33,845 nt of DNA from an archaeon (GTDB taxonomy: Archaea; Nanobdellota; Nanobdellia; Woesearchaeales; GW2011-AR9): positions 10,180 through 44,024 of the forward strand of contig JAHFQW010000010.1 of the NCBI GenBank assembly GCA_023259115.1, in the 5' to 3' direction. The notes under the pieces are model-generated. The model saw nothing but the letters and a program-made list of their open reading frames with translations, did no database searches and was not told the origin of the DNA. Positions 17,710-24,071 of the stretch are shown piece after piece. Both the position numbers and the translations under genes were made by a program. Within the stretch, counting starts at the first letter, position 1. Every line of letters starts with the position of its first letter.

Positions 17710-18177
17710 AAACGTATCAACAATACGTTCTATGCCTAACATTTTAGTCGATTGAGGAATGTATCTTTGTTTTTTCTCTTCTTGTAAAAATCGTATTCTT
17801 TGGGGGAAAACCGCCACTTTCGGAAGTCGAAAATAGAATTGATCAATTGAAAGATCAATATACAATCCATGAGAAGAATCATAATTCCACATATGAGGTT
17901 TTATGAGTCCCAACGTCTCTTCCCACAAAAAATTACCAATCACTTCTTCCACACCATAACGTAATTCCAAAACTTCCCTCACCAATCGTGAAGCATGCTC
18001 ACAATAATCATACGGATACAAAAAAAACTCCCGTTCAAGTACCGAACGCAACGCAACTAAAGTGGGATAATACGGAAGCCCTTGACTTAGTTGAGCCGAA
18101 AGTATAGGAATCTTCTCTGAGAAAACAGAAAGATCACTAATAGAATCAGCATCTACATTTTGTCGCAGCAACACCAT
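17689..18177 (-). CDS. Candidate Cys-His-Asp (transglutaminase/papain-like) protein
   Basis: 162 residues. It contains the ordered set C59 (YDYCEHASRLV, start of a helix), H95 (IKPHMWNYD) and D108 (YIDLSIDQF). The spacing and contexts (C at a helix start, HxW, then iDLTxdQF) are typical of transglutaminase-like or papain-fold Cys hydrolases. I recognise the pattern, not a named family. The function could be a peptidase, amidase or an inactive relative. Start: ATG overlaps the stop of the upstream gene as TAATG, so it is the third gene of the operon 19408-17689 with the endonuclease V homologue and a membrane protein. It overlaps its convergent neighbour by 21 bp. Confidence 0.7.
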   Translation of the reverse strand: MVLLRQNVDADSISDLSVFSEKIPILSAQLSQGLPYYPTLVALRSVLEREFFLYPYDYCEHASRLVREVLELRYGVEEVIGNFLWEETLGLIKPHMWNYDSSHGLYIDLSIDQFYFRLPKVAVFPQRIRFLQEEKKQRYIPQSTKMLGIERIVDTFSKTKTR

Positions 18178-18791
18178 TAGACAATCTCCTCAATCGAATA
18201 ACGCGCATTTGTACTCTGTTGTAACCTCTTTCCCCTCACTCGTTCATACAATGAATATAACAAAGGTGTAGTCGAAGAAGGCAGCTTAGGAATCTGATCA
18301 CGAAAATACCATGCCGATTCTAACGCAAAAAGATAACACCCCACACTAACATCTAAAAGACCATTTAATAATACTGAATCACTCTTTGATTTCAACATCA
18401 AAAATCCCACGCCACACGCTCCACTAAATCCACTGAACAACATTCCAGATACTCGAAGAGAAGAAAATGCTGGCGGAAAAAGTATCCCTTGCTCCAACTG
18501 ACGCGCTTCTCTCTGAGCTCTTTTATAATCTAATTTTGTAGTGGAATAAGCATAAGGAGCCGAACCTAAGTACATTCCACTTAACATTAATTGCAGTAAA
18601 TCATCATTCTGCCAAAAAAGCAGTCCCTCATACACCCCCGCTCCCAATACTCCCGCCATTGTCACAGTAGTACTCGCATTCACCAAATCCCACTTATCCC
18701 ACCCCATCGTTTTCTCCGCAAAATGTGTCACCTTCTCATACTGCGTCCAAATTAATTCATCCAATGACTCTAATTTTCGTGTGAGACTCAT
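18177..18791 (-). CDS. Multi-pass membrane protein of unknown function
   Basis: 204 residues with about four hydrophobic helices (about 40-58, 65-85, 108-132, 138-158) and a basic C-terminus. The N-terminal helix (LESLDELIWTQYEKVTHFAEKTMGWDKWDLV) is soluble or amphipathic. No family recognised. The gene is the second of three: its ATG overlaps the endonuclease V stop as ATGA, and its own TAA overlaps the next ATG. Tight coupling with a DNA/RNA-repair-like protein and a Cys-His-Asp candidate suggests linked roles, but the nature of the link is unknown. Confidence 0.7.
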   Translation of the reverse strand: MSLTRKLESLDELIWTQYEKVTHFAEKTMGWDKWDLVNASTTVTMAGVLGAGVYEGLLFWQNDDLLQLMLSGMYLGSAPYAYSTTKLDYKRAQREARQLEQGILFPPAFSSLRVSGMLFSGFSGACGVGFLMLKSKSDSVLLNGLLDVSVGCYLFALESAWYFRDQIPKLPSSTTPLLYSLYERVRGKRLQQSTNARYSIEEIV

Positions 18792-19408
18792 TTCTCCTCC
18801 CGATTCATCTTCCTCAGAATCTTATGTGCCAAATGAATTGGCTCAGGCATCTTATGCGGATACACCATACACTGTCGTAGTAATTCCACCGCGCGCTCCA
18901 CACTCACCAAATGTCCTGGAGAAACATACACCCCTTTTGCATACTCTCGCGTCACAATTTCCATACCTCGCACTTCACCATGAAATACAATTTTTCCTTC
19001 ATCAACAACTCCGCAAGATAACCTATCACTCACCCCAACCGTTGGCACTCGCAACACCACTCCTACATGCGATGCAATCCCACATCGTCGAGGATGTGCA
19101 ATTCCTTCGCCCTCAACAAACAACACATCTGGCTCCACATTCAACTGATTATACGCCTCAATAATCGCCGGCATTTCTCGATACGCCAAAAACCCCGCAT
19201 AATAAGGAAGCGGATCATGCAACAGATATTGCCCAAACCCAAGCAATTTAAAAGAAGGAAACTCACACACCACAACACATGCCATCAAATCCTTCCCCTT
19301 AACACAACACGCTACCCCCCCAATCGTCTTCACAGTAGAAAAACCATCCTGCAGCTGCACTTTCTGTGCCAATCGTAACTGTTCCCGCTCTAATTCAAAA
19401 AAATCCAT
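18788..19408 (-). CDS. nfi: Endonuclease V homologue with altered catalytic residues
   Basis: 206 residues, normal length. Endonuclease V cuts DNA or RNA next to deoxyinosine or inosine. Family landmarks: IGGVACCV (normally aGvDvSy), LPYYAGFLAYREMP, DVLFVEGEGIAHPRRCGIASHVGV, PTVGVSDRLSCG (normally iGVAKs.L.G), SPGHLVSVERAVEL and PEPIHLAHK. By eye against the Thermotoga enzyme, D43 is Ala33, E89 is Glu78, D110 is Glu99 and K139 is Asp128; the spacing (45, 21 and 29 residues) supports this register. Loss of one metal ligand and the Lys suggests weakened, changed or lost cleavage. Start: ATG with GGGTGATG 7 nt upstream and TATA TTTATAAA at 19452-19459. First gene of a three-gene coupled operon. 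Confidence 0.88.
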   Translation of the reverse strand: MDFFELEREQLRLAQKVQLQDGFSTVKTIGGVACCVKGKDLMACVVVCEFPSFKLLGFGQYLLHDPLPYYAGFLAYREMPAIIEAYNQLNVEPDVLFVEGEGIAHPRRCGIASHVGVVLRVPTVGVSDRLSCGVVDEGKIVFHGEVRGMEIVTREYAKGVYVSPGHLVSVERAVELLRQCMVYPHKMPEPIHLAHKILRKMNREEK

Positions 19409-19451
19409 TTCACTACATCACCCATTTTCTACTTCAAAAAACGCAATTTTA

Positions 19452-19459
19452 TTTATAAA
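19452..19459 (-). promoter_or_regulatory. TATA box of the endonuclease V operon
   Basis: TTTATAAA on the minus strand, with a predicted leader of about 20 nt carrying GGGTGATG. A plus-strand promoter for the 7-TM gene lies 50 bp away, so this is a divergent promoter region. Confidence 0.55.
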
Positions 19460-19506
19460 TCTTTCGATGAATAACCACTTTAAAGTAACACTTTAAAATC
19501 AATAAA

Positions 19507-19514
19507 TATATAAA
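19507..19514 (+). promoter_or_regulatory. TATA box, leaderless GTG start at 19537
   Basis: TATATAAA is centred 26 nt upstream of the GTG at 19537, supporting GTG as the true start. Confidence 0.6.
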
Positions 19515-19536
19515 TCAAACTTTACTACCTAAATTA

Positions 19537-20244
19537 GTGGTAGACGCAACTTATCTCAATGATGCAATATTACGCCCTCTCGTTGCCATTGTCGCAACAA
19601 TCGCCGGCATTGGAGGAATCTTTGTTATACAAAGTTTTTTTGGCCACAAACTCAAAGAATTATTTGAAGACAGAAATTATCAAATTCTCTTTTTTCTCGC
19701 CGCGGGGTATTTTATTTACGCACTAGGCGAAGTATCCTATTACCTATCCAAAGACATCTTTCTAGACAAATCAGATTTAGGAATAGCTGATTTATATTAC
19801 TCCATTGGTTTAGTCTGCGTCGTTATTTCATTTTTCATGTTCACCCGTCAACTTGCCCAAAGAAAACCCAAAAACAACAACCTAACCATTACGTATGGCA
19901 TAGCTGCCCTGCTCCTCATTACATTTATCTTTAAAATAAACACCCAAGGCGATGCGTTTTTCACCTACTTCTACCCCATCATGAGTGCCATTGCCGTAAC
20001 ATTTGGTATAACTTGTATACTCAATATATCAGAATTTGAAAGTATTCGTGTACCACTAGAACTCTTCACCCTCGCCAATGCCCTTATTTTATGTGGGGAT
20101 ATTATCTACACATTAAATCCCCTGCAATTCTCAGCTGACACAATTCAAATTGTATATAACCCCTTTTATATAATAGGATACGCCACCAGTTTCTTTGCAT
20201 TTATTACACTAAGAAATAATCTAACTCATATGAATAAGAAATAA
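19537..20244 (+). CDS. Seven-TM membrane protein of unknown function
   Basis: 235 residues with seven hydrophobic helices (about 12-34, 48-70, 84-104, 116-134, 143-162, 172-190, 204-225) and short charged loops. The layout resembles the 7-TM sensor modules that precede histidine kinases, but no kinase or other output domain follows. Start: GTG at 19537 (GTG GTA GAC ...), supported by a leaderless TATA. The pilin-like gene follows 58 bp later on the same strand. A link to the pilus is possible but rests only on proximity. Confidence 0.7.
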   Translation: MVDATYLNDAILRPLVAIVATIAGIGGIFVIQSFFGHKLKELFEDRNYQILFFLAAGYFIYALGEVSYYLSKDIFLDKSDLGIADLYYSIGLVCVVISFFMFTRQLAQRKPKNNNLTITYGIAALLLITFIFKINTQGDAFFTYFYPIMSAIAVTFGITCILNISEFESIRVPLELFTLANALILCGDIIYTLNPLQFSADTIQIVYNPFYIIGYATSFFAFITLRNNLTHMNKK

Positions 20245-20302
20245 TGCAAATATCTATAGAATCATCTATGATAACTCCCCATCAAATCTAATTAGAATAA
20301 AT

Positions 20303-20791
20303 ATGAAATTTCGCTACCCACCCTATCTTCGGAAAAAAGGGATAACTCCATTAATGGGAACCCTTCTACTTATTTCTTTCGCAACAGCTGTAAGTAATAC
20401 CGTTATGAACTTTGGAAGTGCACAAGTAGAAGACCAAGCCCAGTGTGCCATCGACATCAACATGAAACTCGCCATCATTAGCAGTCAAGAAGACATTTGT
20501 GTTGACAATACAAAAAATCTTGTTCGCTACACCATAGAAAACGGCAAAAACATCAACATTGACGGTCTCACCATCAATATCATTGGTGTAGAAAAGACCG
20601 AAAGTAAAGAATTTCCTGATGCAAAAATTGTCAAAGCCGGTTCATACTCTGGAAAAGCCCCGTATGATAAAACCACCGCCGGTGACATCCGCCAAATCAA
20701 AATAATTCCCACCGTCACCTTCTCCGATACTCCTCAGATTTGTACCGAAAAAGCACTTGTCATTGAAAAAGATAAAATCAAACAATGTTAA
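20303..20791 (+). CDS. Type IV pilin-like/archaellin-like secreted protein
   Basis: 162 residues. The N-terminus RKKGITPLMGTLLLISFATAV is a class III signal: a basic leader, Gly13, then a hydrophobic helix with Pro and small residues, as in archaeal pilins (cleavage expected after KKG, by a prepilin peptidase not in this window). The C-terminal domain is beta-rich with four Cys (C48, C66, C147, C162), probably two disulfides, and the pattern ICVDN ... YTIENGKNINIDGLTINIIG seen in DPANN pilin-like proteins. Only one pilin gene and no assembly ATPase are nearby, so it may be a minor pilin or a surface subunit whose machinery is encoded elsewhere. Confidence 0.8.
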   Translation: MKFRYPPYLRKKGITPLMGTLLLISFATAVSNTVMNFGSAQVEDQAQCAIDINMKLAIISSQEDICVDNTKNLVRYTIENGKNINIDGLTINIIGVEKTESKEFPDAKIVKAGSYSGKAPYDKTTAGDIRQIKIIPTVTFSDTPQICTEKALVIEKDKIKQC

Positions 20792-20848
20792 TAATAGTAT
20801 GTAACTTACCAATTCATTCTCCTTTCTCCCTTCAGATTCAAGCCATTC

Positions 20849-20945
20849 TATAGAGGACTTTGAATAACCCTATTTTGGTCAATTATTCAAAGTACTTCTT
20901 AGAGGGGTTTGAGGAATTTTAGATGGTTATTCAAACCCCTCTATA
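20849..20945. repeat. Nested inverted-repeat element (two perfect hairpins inside outer arms)
   Basis: Outer arms TATAGAGG-AC-TTTGAATAACC (20849-20869) and its inverted match 20925-20945 agree at 19 of 21 positions. Inside are two perfect hairpins: ACTTTGAATAA/TTATTCAAAGT (20857-20867/20883-20893) and AGAGGGGTTTGA/TCAAACCCCTCT (20901-20912/20931-20942). A related half-motif thus appears four times in alternating orientation. It fills the 206-bp gap between the pilin-like and SET genes. It may be a small non-coding mobile or repetitive element, or a structured terminator/leader. Confidence 0.75.
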
Positions 20946-20997
20946 TTCTAAACCCCCAAAATATTAATAAAGCATAACTAAAAATATCAAACACAAT

Positions 20998-21828
20998 ATG
21001 CTCATCAATTATGGAGAAGAATTAATTCTAGACTTACAAGGCTGTAACCCTACGCAATTCAGCGAAGAAAACATTCGCAAATTTCTCATAGAACTCTGTG
21101 ATCTCATCAAAATGAAACGCCACGGCGATCCGTTATTTTGGCATGACTATACCCAAACACCCCATTTAAAAGGCGTCTCCGTCATGCAATTCATTGAAAC
21201 AAGCGATATTGTCATACACGGATTAGACTTTTTGGAAACCGCTTTAATCAACATCTTCTCATGCAAAAAATTTGATACACAAATCGCCATCCATTTCTCC
21301 AAAGAATTTTTCCAAGCCAAAACCCATCACCATACATTAGTCCTAAGAAAAACCAAAGCATTTGACAACCCCAAAGTCGAAGTAAGAACTCACCCCGAAC
21401 ATGGCCAAGGCCTCTTCGCCAAAGAAAAAATATATGATGGAGAAACCATCGCCGTATTTGATGGCAAAATAATCACCGCCCAAAAAGCCTCAGACATACC
21501 AAACCTTCCCCCAACCCATATCCGAGATCACTCCATCCAATTTGCCAAGGATAAATACCGCATCTCCCAAGGTATTGCTTCCTACGCAAACCATTCCTGT
21601 TCTCCTAACTGCGGCATCCAAAACAAATTCAAAATTGTCAGCATGCAAGAAATTGAACCAAACGAAGAGATTACGTTTGATTACGACATGAGCGAAAATT
21701 CTGATTGGTCCATGCAGTGTAGTTGTAACAGCAAAGAATGCCGTAAAACTATCCATGGTCATCAATATCTGCCTCAAGAAAAAAAAATACAATACCAAAA
21801 CTTTATCTCAGAATGGTTAACCAAATAA
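20998..21828 (+). CDS. Fusion of AdoMet-decarboxylase-like domain and SET-domain lysine methyltransferase
   Basis: 276 residues. Residues 1-118 match the AdoMet decarboxylase-related family: LILDLQGCNP, then S69-IVI-H74 and C89 (NIFSC). The Ser-His-Cys spacing (5 and 15) equals that of the bacterial/archaeal enzyme, but the usual Glu before the pyruvoyl Ser is Thr68 and the next His is Asp70. Residues about 125-235 are a SET domain: HGQGLFAKEKI, YANHSCSPNC (196-205) and EEITFDYD (223-230, Tyr229). A post-SET zinc motif C241-x-C243-x4-C248 completes it. SET proteins methylate lysines of histones, ribosomal or other proteins with AdoMet. The substrate here is unknown, and no histone gene lies in the window. 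It is unclear whether the first domain self-cleaves. Confidence 0.85.
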   Translation: MLINYGEELILDLQGCNPTQFSEENIRKFLIELCDLIKMKRHGDPLFWHDYTQTPHLKGVSVMQFIETSDIVIHGLDFLETALINIFSCKKFDTQIAIHFSKEFFQAKTHHHTLVLRKTKAFDNPKVEVRTHPEHGQGLFAKEKIYDGETIAVFDGKIITAQKASDIPNLPPTHIRDHSIQFAKDKYRISQGIASYANHSCSPNCGIQNKFKIVSMQEIEPNEEITFDYDMSENSDWSMQCSCNSKECRKTIHGHQYLPQEKKIQYQNFISEWLTK

Positions 21829-21870
21829 TACTCCTCATTCTTCCAACCAATTATTCTTTCAATCAATTTC

Positions 21871-22191
21871 TCAATCAATTCCTACTCTACTCATCTCCTC
21901 CCCAATCACTTTTTTAATATCTTCAACAGTCAGCAACCCTTTCACAAACCTCCCCTGAGGATACACACACATAACCCCTCCATCAGTACTGCAAAACCCT
22001 AAACATTTCACCAGCGTGCAATAAACCACAGAAGTAAGCCCTCTCATCCGCAGCCACAACTTCACCTCTTTCACCATCTCCGGTGTAATCGTAGGTCCAC
22101 AACTTGGCTTTATATTCCCCGCAATCCCGCACCGATTATTCACACACACAAACACATGTATTCGTGGCCTCACATTAACAATATCTTCCAT
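21871..22191 (-). CDS. Thioredoxin-like [2Fe-2S] ferredoxin
   Basis: 106 residues. Family pattern: HVFVC16, SCGP (C31), then VKC63LGFC67 followed by GGVMCVYPQGRFVKGLLTVEDIKKVI. The four Cys C16, C31, C63 and C67 are the probable cluster ligands; C21, C58 and C75 are extra. Such proteins (COG3411) carry electrons and resemble the NuoE subunit fold. An upstream frame reaches 22236, but ATG 22191 gives the normal N-terminus, and TTTATTTAAAT (22213-22224) is centred 27 nt before it (leaderless). No redox partner is adjacent, so its electron donor and acceptor are unknown. Confidence 0.85.
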   Translation of the reverse strand: MEDIVNVRPRIHVFVCVNNRCGIAGNIKPSCGPTITPEMVKEVKLWLRMRGLTSVVYCTLVKCLGFCSTDGGVMCVYPQGRFVKGLLTVEDIKKVIGEEMSRVGID

Positions 22192-22243
22192 AACCCAAAA
22201 AATCAGATGACCATTTAAATAAATTCCGCATAACATTTATAAG

Positions 22244-22285
22244 AACTCTAAATAAGAAACTCTAAATAGAAATTTAAATCTAAAT
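22244..22285. repeat. Short direct repeats upstream of the NFACT-R gene
   Basis: AACTCTAAATA occurs at 22244-22254 and 22258-22268 (14-bp period). A third CTAAAT is at 22280-22285. They lie in the divergent region between the ferredoxin and NFACT-R genes, just upstream of the latter's ATTTAAAT promoter element. They may be regulator sites, but low-complexity DNA is an alternative. Confidence 0.35.
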
Positions 22286-22304
22286 CCCCAAACAGCCTAC
22301 AAAC

Positions 22305-23096
22305 ATGGAACTCGAAATCGACCTGCAAAAATCCGTAGACGAAAACGCCTCGCACTACTTCGAACTCTCCAAAAAAGCCAAAAAGAAACTCGCCGGAGCC
22401 AACGCCGCGATCGATGACAGCAGAAAAAAGCTGCAAAAACTCCTCAAAGAAGAAACCAAATTTCTCACAGAAGAACAACAGCGTCAAGACGAAAAACTTC
22501 GCTCCGCCACACGAAAAAAAGAATGGTATGAAAAATTCCACTGGTTCATCTCCTCAAACGAATTTCTCTGCATCGGCGGCAAAGACGCCACAAGTAACGA
22601 AATCGTCATCAAAAAACATCTCGAAAAAGACGACATTGTCTTTCATACAGAAGCTGCAGGTTCACCTTTCTTCATCATCAAAAACGGCCAATCCGCCCCG
22701 CAAGCCACCTTGCAAGAATGTGCTCAAGCCGTCGCCGTCTACTCCAAAGCCTGGAAACATAGCCATACCATCGCTGACGTTTTCTACGTATTACCTGAAC
22801 AAGTCAGCAAAGAAGCAAAATCAGGAGAATATCTCCAAAAAGGTTCATTTATGATTTATGGGAAAACCACCCCCATCCAACCAAAACTAGAATACGCCAT
22901 CGCTCTTCTTGACAATCAAATCATCGCAGGTCCCGTCATCGCTATTTCCCAGCGCACAAAAGAATACATCACAATCATTCCCGGTGAAGAAAAGAAAAGT
23001 GATCTCGCCAAAAAAATAAGGCATAAACTAGGATCCGGCGATCTCGATGACATCATCAAATTTCTCCCCGCTGGTGGCGGACAGATAAAGAAATAA
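22305..23096 (+). CDS. Stand-alone NFACT-R domain protein (RqcH/NEMF C-terminal part)
   Basis: 263 residues. Residues about 15-75 are a coiled coil. Residues about 73-195 are the NFACT-R (DUF814) domain with WYEKFHWFISSNEFLCIGGKDA, EIVIKKHLEKDD, ATLQECAQAVAVYSKAW, EQVSKEAKSGEYL and KGSFMIYGK. In full-length archaeal RqcH/NEMF (about 650-700 residues), which binds stalled 50S subunits and tRNA, these follow an NFACT-N domain absent here. The upstream DNA is an intergenic promoter region with no remnant, so this is a true short gene, not a truncation. The N-terminal half may be encoded elsewhere. An ATTTAAAT element lies about 29 nt before the ATG. Confidence 0.88.
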   Translation: MELEIDLQKSVDENASHYFELSKKAKKKLAGANAAIDDSRKKLQKLLKEETKFLTEEQQRQDEKLRSATRKKEWYEKFHWFISSNEFLCIGGKDATSNEIVIKKHLEKDDIVFHTEAAGSPFFIIKNGQSAPQATLQECAQAVAVYSKAWKHSHTIADVFYVLPEQVSKEAKSGEYLQKGSFMIYGKTTPIQPKLEYAIALLDNQIIAGPVIAISQRTKEYITIIPGEEKKSDLAKKIRHKLGSGDLDDIIKFLPAGGGQIKK

Positions 23097-23104
23097 AAAA
23101 TACC

Positions 23105-23356
23105 TCAAAAATCATAAACATCTTTTCGATGTGCAACCTTTAGAACGAGAACAAAGAGTTTACTATTATCAATATCTAAGATAACTCTATAATCTCCCAC
23201 ACGAAAACTATACGCAGAAATACCCACTAAACGTTTCACAAATGCTTCCGGTCGTATTCGAATCCTCTCCAAACTATGAAGTATTCTCTCTTGTAATTCA
23301 AAAGATAATTTTTTTAACTGCTTTCGTGCCGTATCTGAAAAAATAATCTCGTACAC
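23105..23356 (-). CDS. RelE/ParE-superfamily toxin
   Basis: 83 residues, normal for the family. Pattern: N-terminal YEIIFSDTARKQLKKL, a helical hairpin, then the beta core RLVGISAYSFRVGDYRVILDID, FVLVLKVAHRKDVY. The Arg in RVGDYR and the HRKDVY tail match RelE-type mRNA interferases, which cut ribosome-bound mRNA. It is 8 bp downstream of its antitoxin gene in one operon. It converges with the NFACT-R gene, leaving 8 bp. Activity is inferred from conserved residues. Confidence 0.88.
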   Translation of the reverse strand: MYEIIFSDTARKQLKKLSFELQERILHSLERIRIRPEAFVKRLVGISAYSFRVGDYRVILDIDNSKLFVLVLKVAHRKDVYDF

Positions 23357-23364
23357 ATCTTCAC

Positions 23365-23583
23365 CTACATCCCTAATTCTTTTTTAACCTGATCAAAAGT
23401 ATAAAATTTCCCTAATTTTATTTCCTCACGTGCCGCTTCAACTTCTTTCTTAGTTTGAACACCCAGCTCCATCGTATCCTCTAGTAAATCCCAGATCACT
23501 TCCTCATAACTCTCTTTATCATAGATCTTTCGTTTCTTTAATTCCAATACTAGATCTTCACTTACCTGAATTGTCGTTGCCAT
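23365..23583 (-). CDS. Ribbon-helix-helix-like antitoxin of the RelE pair
   Basis: 72 residues. The N-terminus ATTIQVSEDLVLELKKRKIYDKESYEEVIWDLLE fits an archaeal VapB/RelB-like ribbon-helix-helix DNA-binding segment. The C-terminal acidic/basic helix (KKEVEAAREEIKLGKFYTFDQV) would wrap the toxin. It is first in the operon, as expected. ATG 23583 is leaderless: TTTATAAA (23607-23614) is centred 27 nt upstream. A palindrome between TATA and start suggests autoregulation. Confidence 0.85.
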   Translation of the reverse strand: MATTIQVSEDLVLELKKRKIYDKESYEEVIWDLLEDTMELGVQTKKEVEAAREEIKLGKFYTFDQVKKELGM

Positions 23584-23591
23584 AGCAAGTT

Positions 23592-23614
23592 ATATAATAA
23601 CTATAGTTTATAAA
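23592..23614 (-). promoter_or_regulatory. Promoter and palindromic operator of the toxin-antitoxin pair
   Basis: AACTATAGTT (23599-23608) is a perfect 10-bp palindrome that overlaps the end of TTTATAAA (23607-23614) and lies upstream of the start codon. Beside it is the imperfect dyad GTTAT-ATA-ATAAC. The position suits repression by the antitoxin or toxin-antitoxin complex, as in other RelBE systems. Confidence 0.6.
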
Positions 23615-23696
23615 TTTTTCTCTATAAAAATATAAATCATATGCTCGAAAAATCACCCTATACATTTTTAAATAAACCTCTTTTTAAACCTCTCAA

Positions 23697-23800
23697 GCCC
23701 TCGTAGTCTAGCCTGGATATAACAACATGGCAGAAATATAAGGCACATAGGACACGAGCTTGCGGAGCTTGGAGCCGGAGTTCGAATCTCCGCGAGGGCG
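23697..23800 (+). tRNA. tRNA-Arg (anticodon GCG) with an intron in the D loop
   Basis: Acceptor GCCCTCG/CGAGGGC, anticodon arm CGAGC-TTGCGGA-GCTTG with GCG at 23762-23764, T arm CGGAG-TTCGAAT-CTCCG, discriminator G. The D stem GTCT/GGAC closes only if 30 nt are removed. The mature D loop is then AGCCTGGATA, with A20, an arginine identity base. Mature length 74 nt; CCA not encoded. A T8 run and a protein gene follow, with the ATG 13 nt after the tRNA. Confidence 0.93.
23717..23746 (+). other. tRNA-Arg intron at non-canonical D-loop position 19/20
   Basis: 30 nt. Textbook bulge-helix-bulge: outer helix CTA/TAG (23708-23710/23748-23750), central helix GCCT/AGGC (23711-23714/23741-23744), bulges GGA and ACA, inner helix TATA/TATA. 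Cutting both bulges after the second base yields the normal D loop. The exact junction is ambiguous by up to three bases because ATA occurs at both ends, but the product is the same. Confidence 0.9.
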
Positions 23801-23801
23801 C

Positions 23802-23809
23802 TTTTTTTT
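23802..23809 (+). terminator. T8 run between tRNA-Arg and the S4 gene
   Basis: Eight T starting two bases after the tRNA. It is a possible (partial) terminator; the next ATG is 5 bases beyond. Confidence 0.45.
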
Positions 23810-23813
23810 CAAA

Positions 23814-24056
23814 ATGTCCACTGAACCCTCAACCGACCCCTACATTGAACTCAACGCATTTGTCAAACTCAAAAATCTTGCAACCACTGGTGGCCAAGCC
23901 AAAAATCTCATTCGCTCCGGTGTCATCTCCGTAAACGGCATCCCTGAGACTCGCAACCGAAAAAAACTCCACGCCGGAGATAGAATAACCTTTGGCAACC
24001 AAACCTACATTCTAGAAACAGCCATGATAAAACCGCACCAAAAAGCAGAAAAGTAA
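23814..24056 (+). CDS. S4-domain RNA-binding protein (YbcJ/YaaA type)
   Basis: 80 residues. The S4 fold pattern is clear: YIELNAFVKLKNLATTGGQAKNLIRSGVISVNGIPETRNRKKLHAGDRITF, close to bacterial YbcJ/YaaA (COG2501). It should bind structured RNA, probably rRNA or tRNA; the precise role is unknown. The frame extends upstream into tRNA-Arg, but ATG 23814 is the first start outside the tRNA and sits directly before the domain. There is no TATA at the leaderless distance (it would be within the tRNA T arm), so it probably depends on the tRNA-Arg promoter. Confidence 0.85.
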   Translation: MSTEPSTDPYIELNAFVKLKNLATTGGQAKNLIRSGVISVNGIPETRNRKKLHAGDRITFGNQTYILETAMIKPHQKAEK

Positions 24057-24071
24057 TCAACCCAAAATAAC

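Noticed and set aside
22248-22541. Minus-strand Phe-rich frame antisense to NFACT-R
   Set aside because: It covers the promoter and coiled-coil coding region of a recognised protein; composition is the mirror of Lys/Glu codons.
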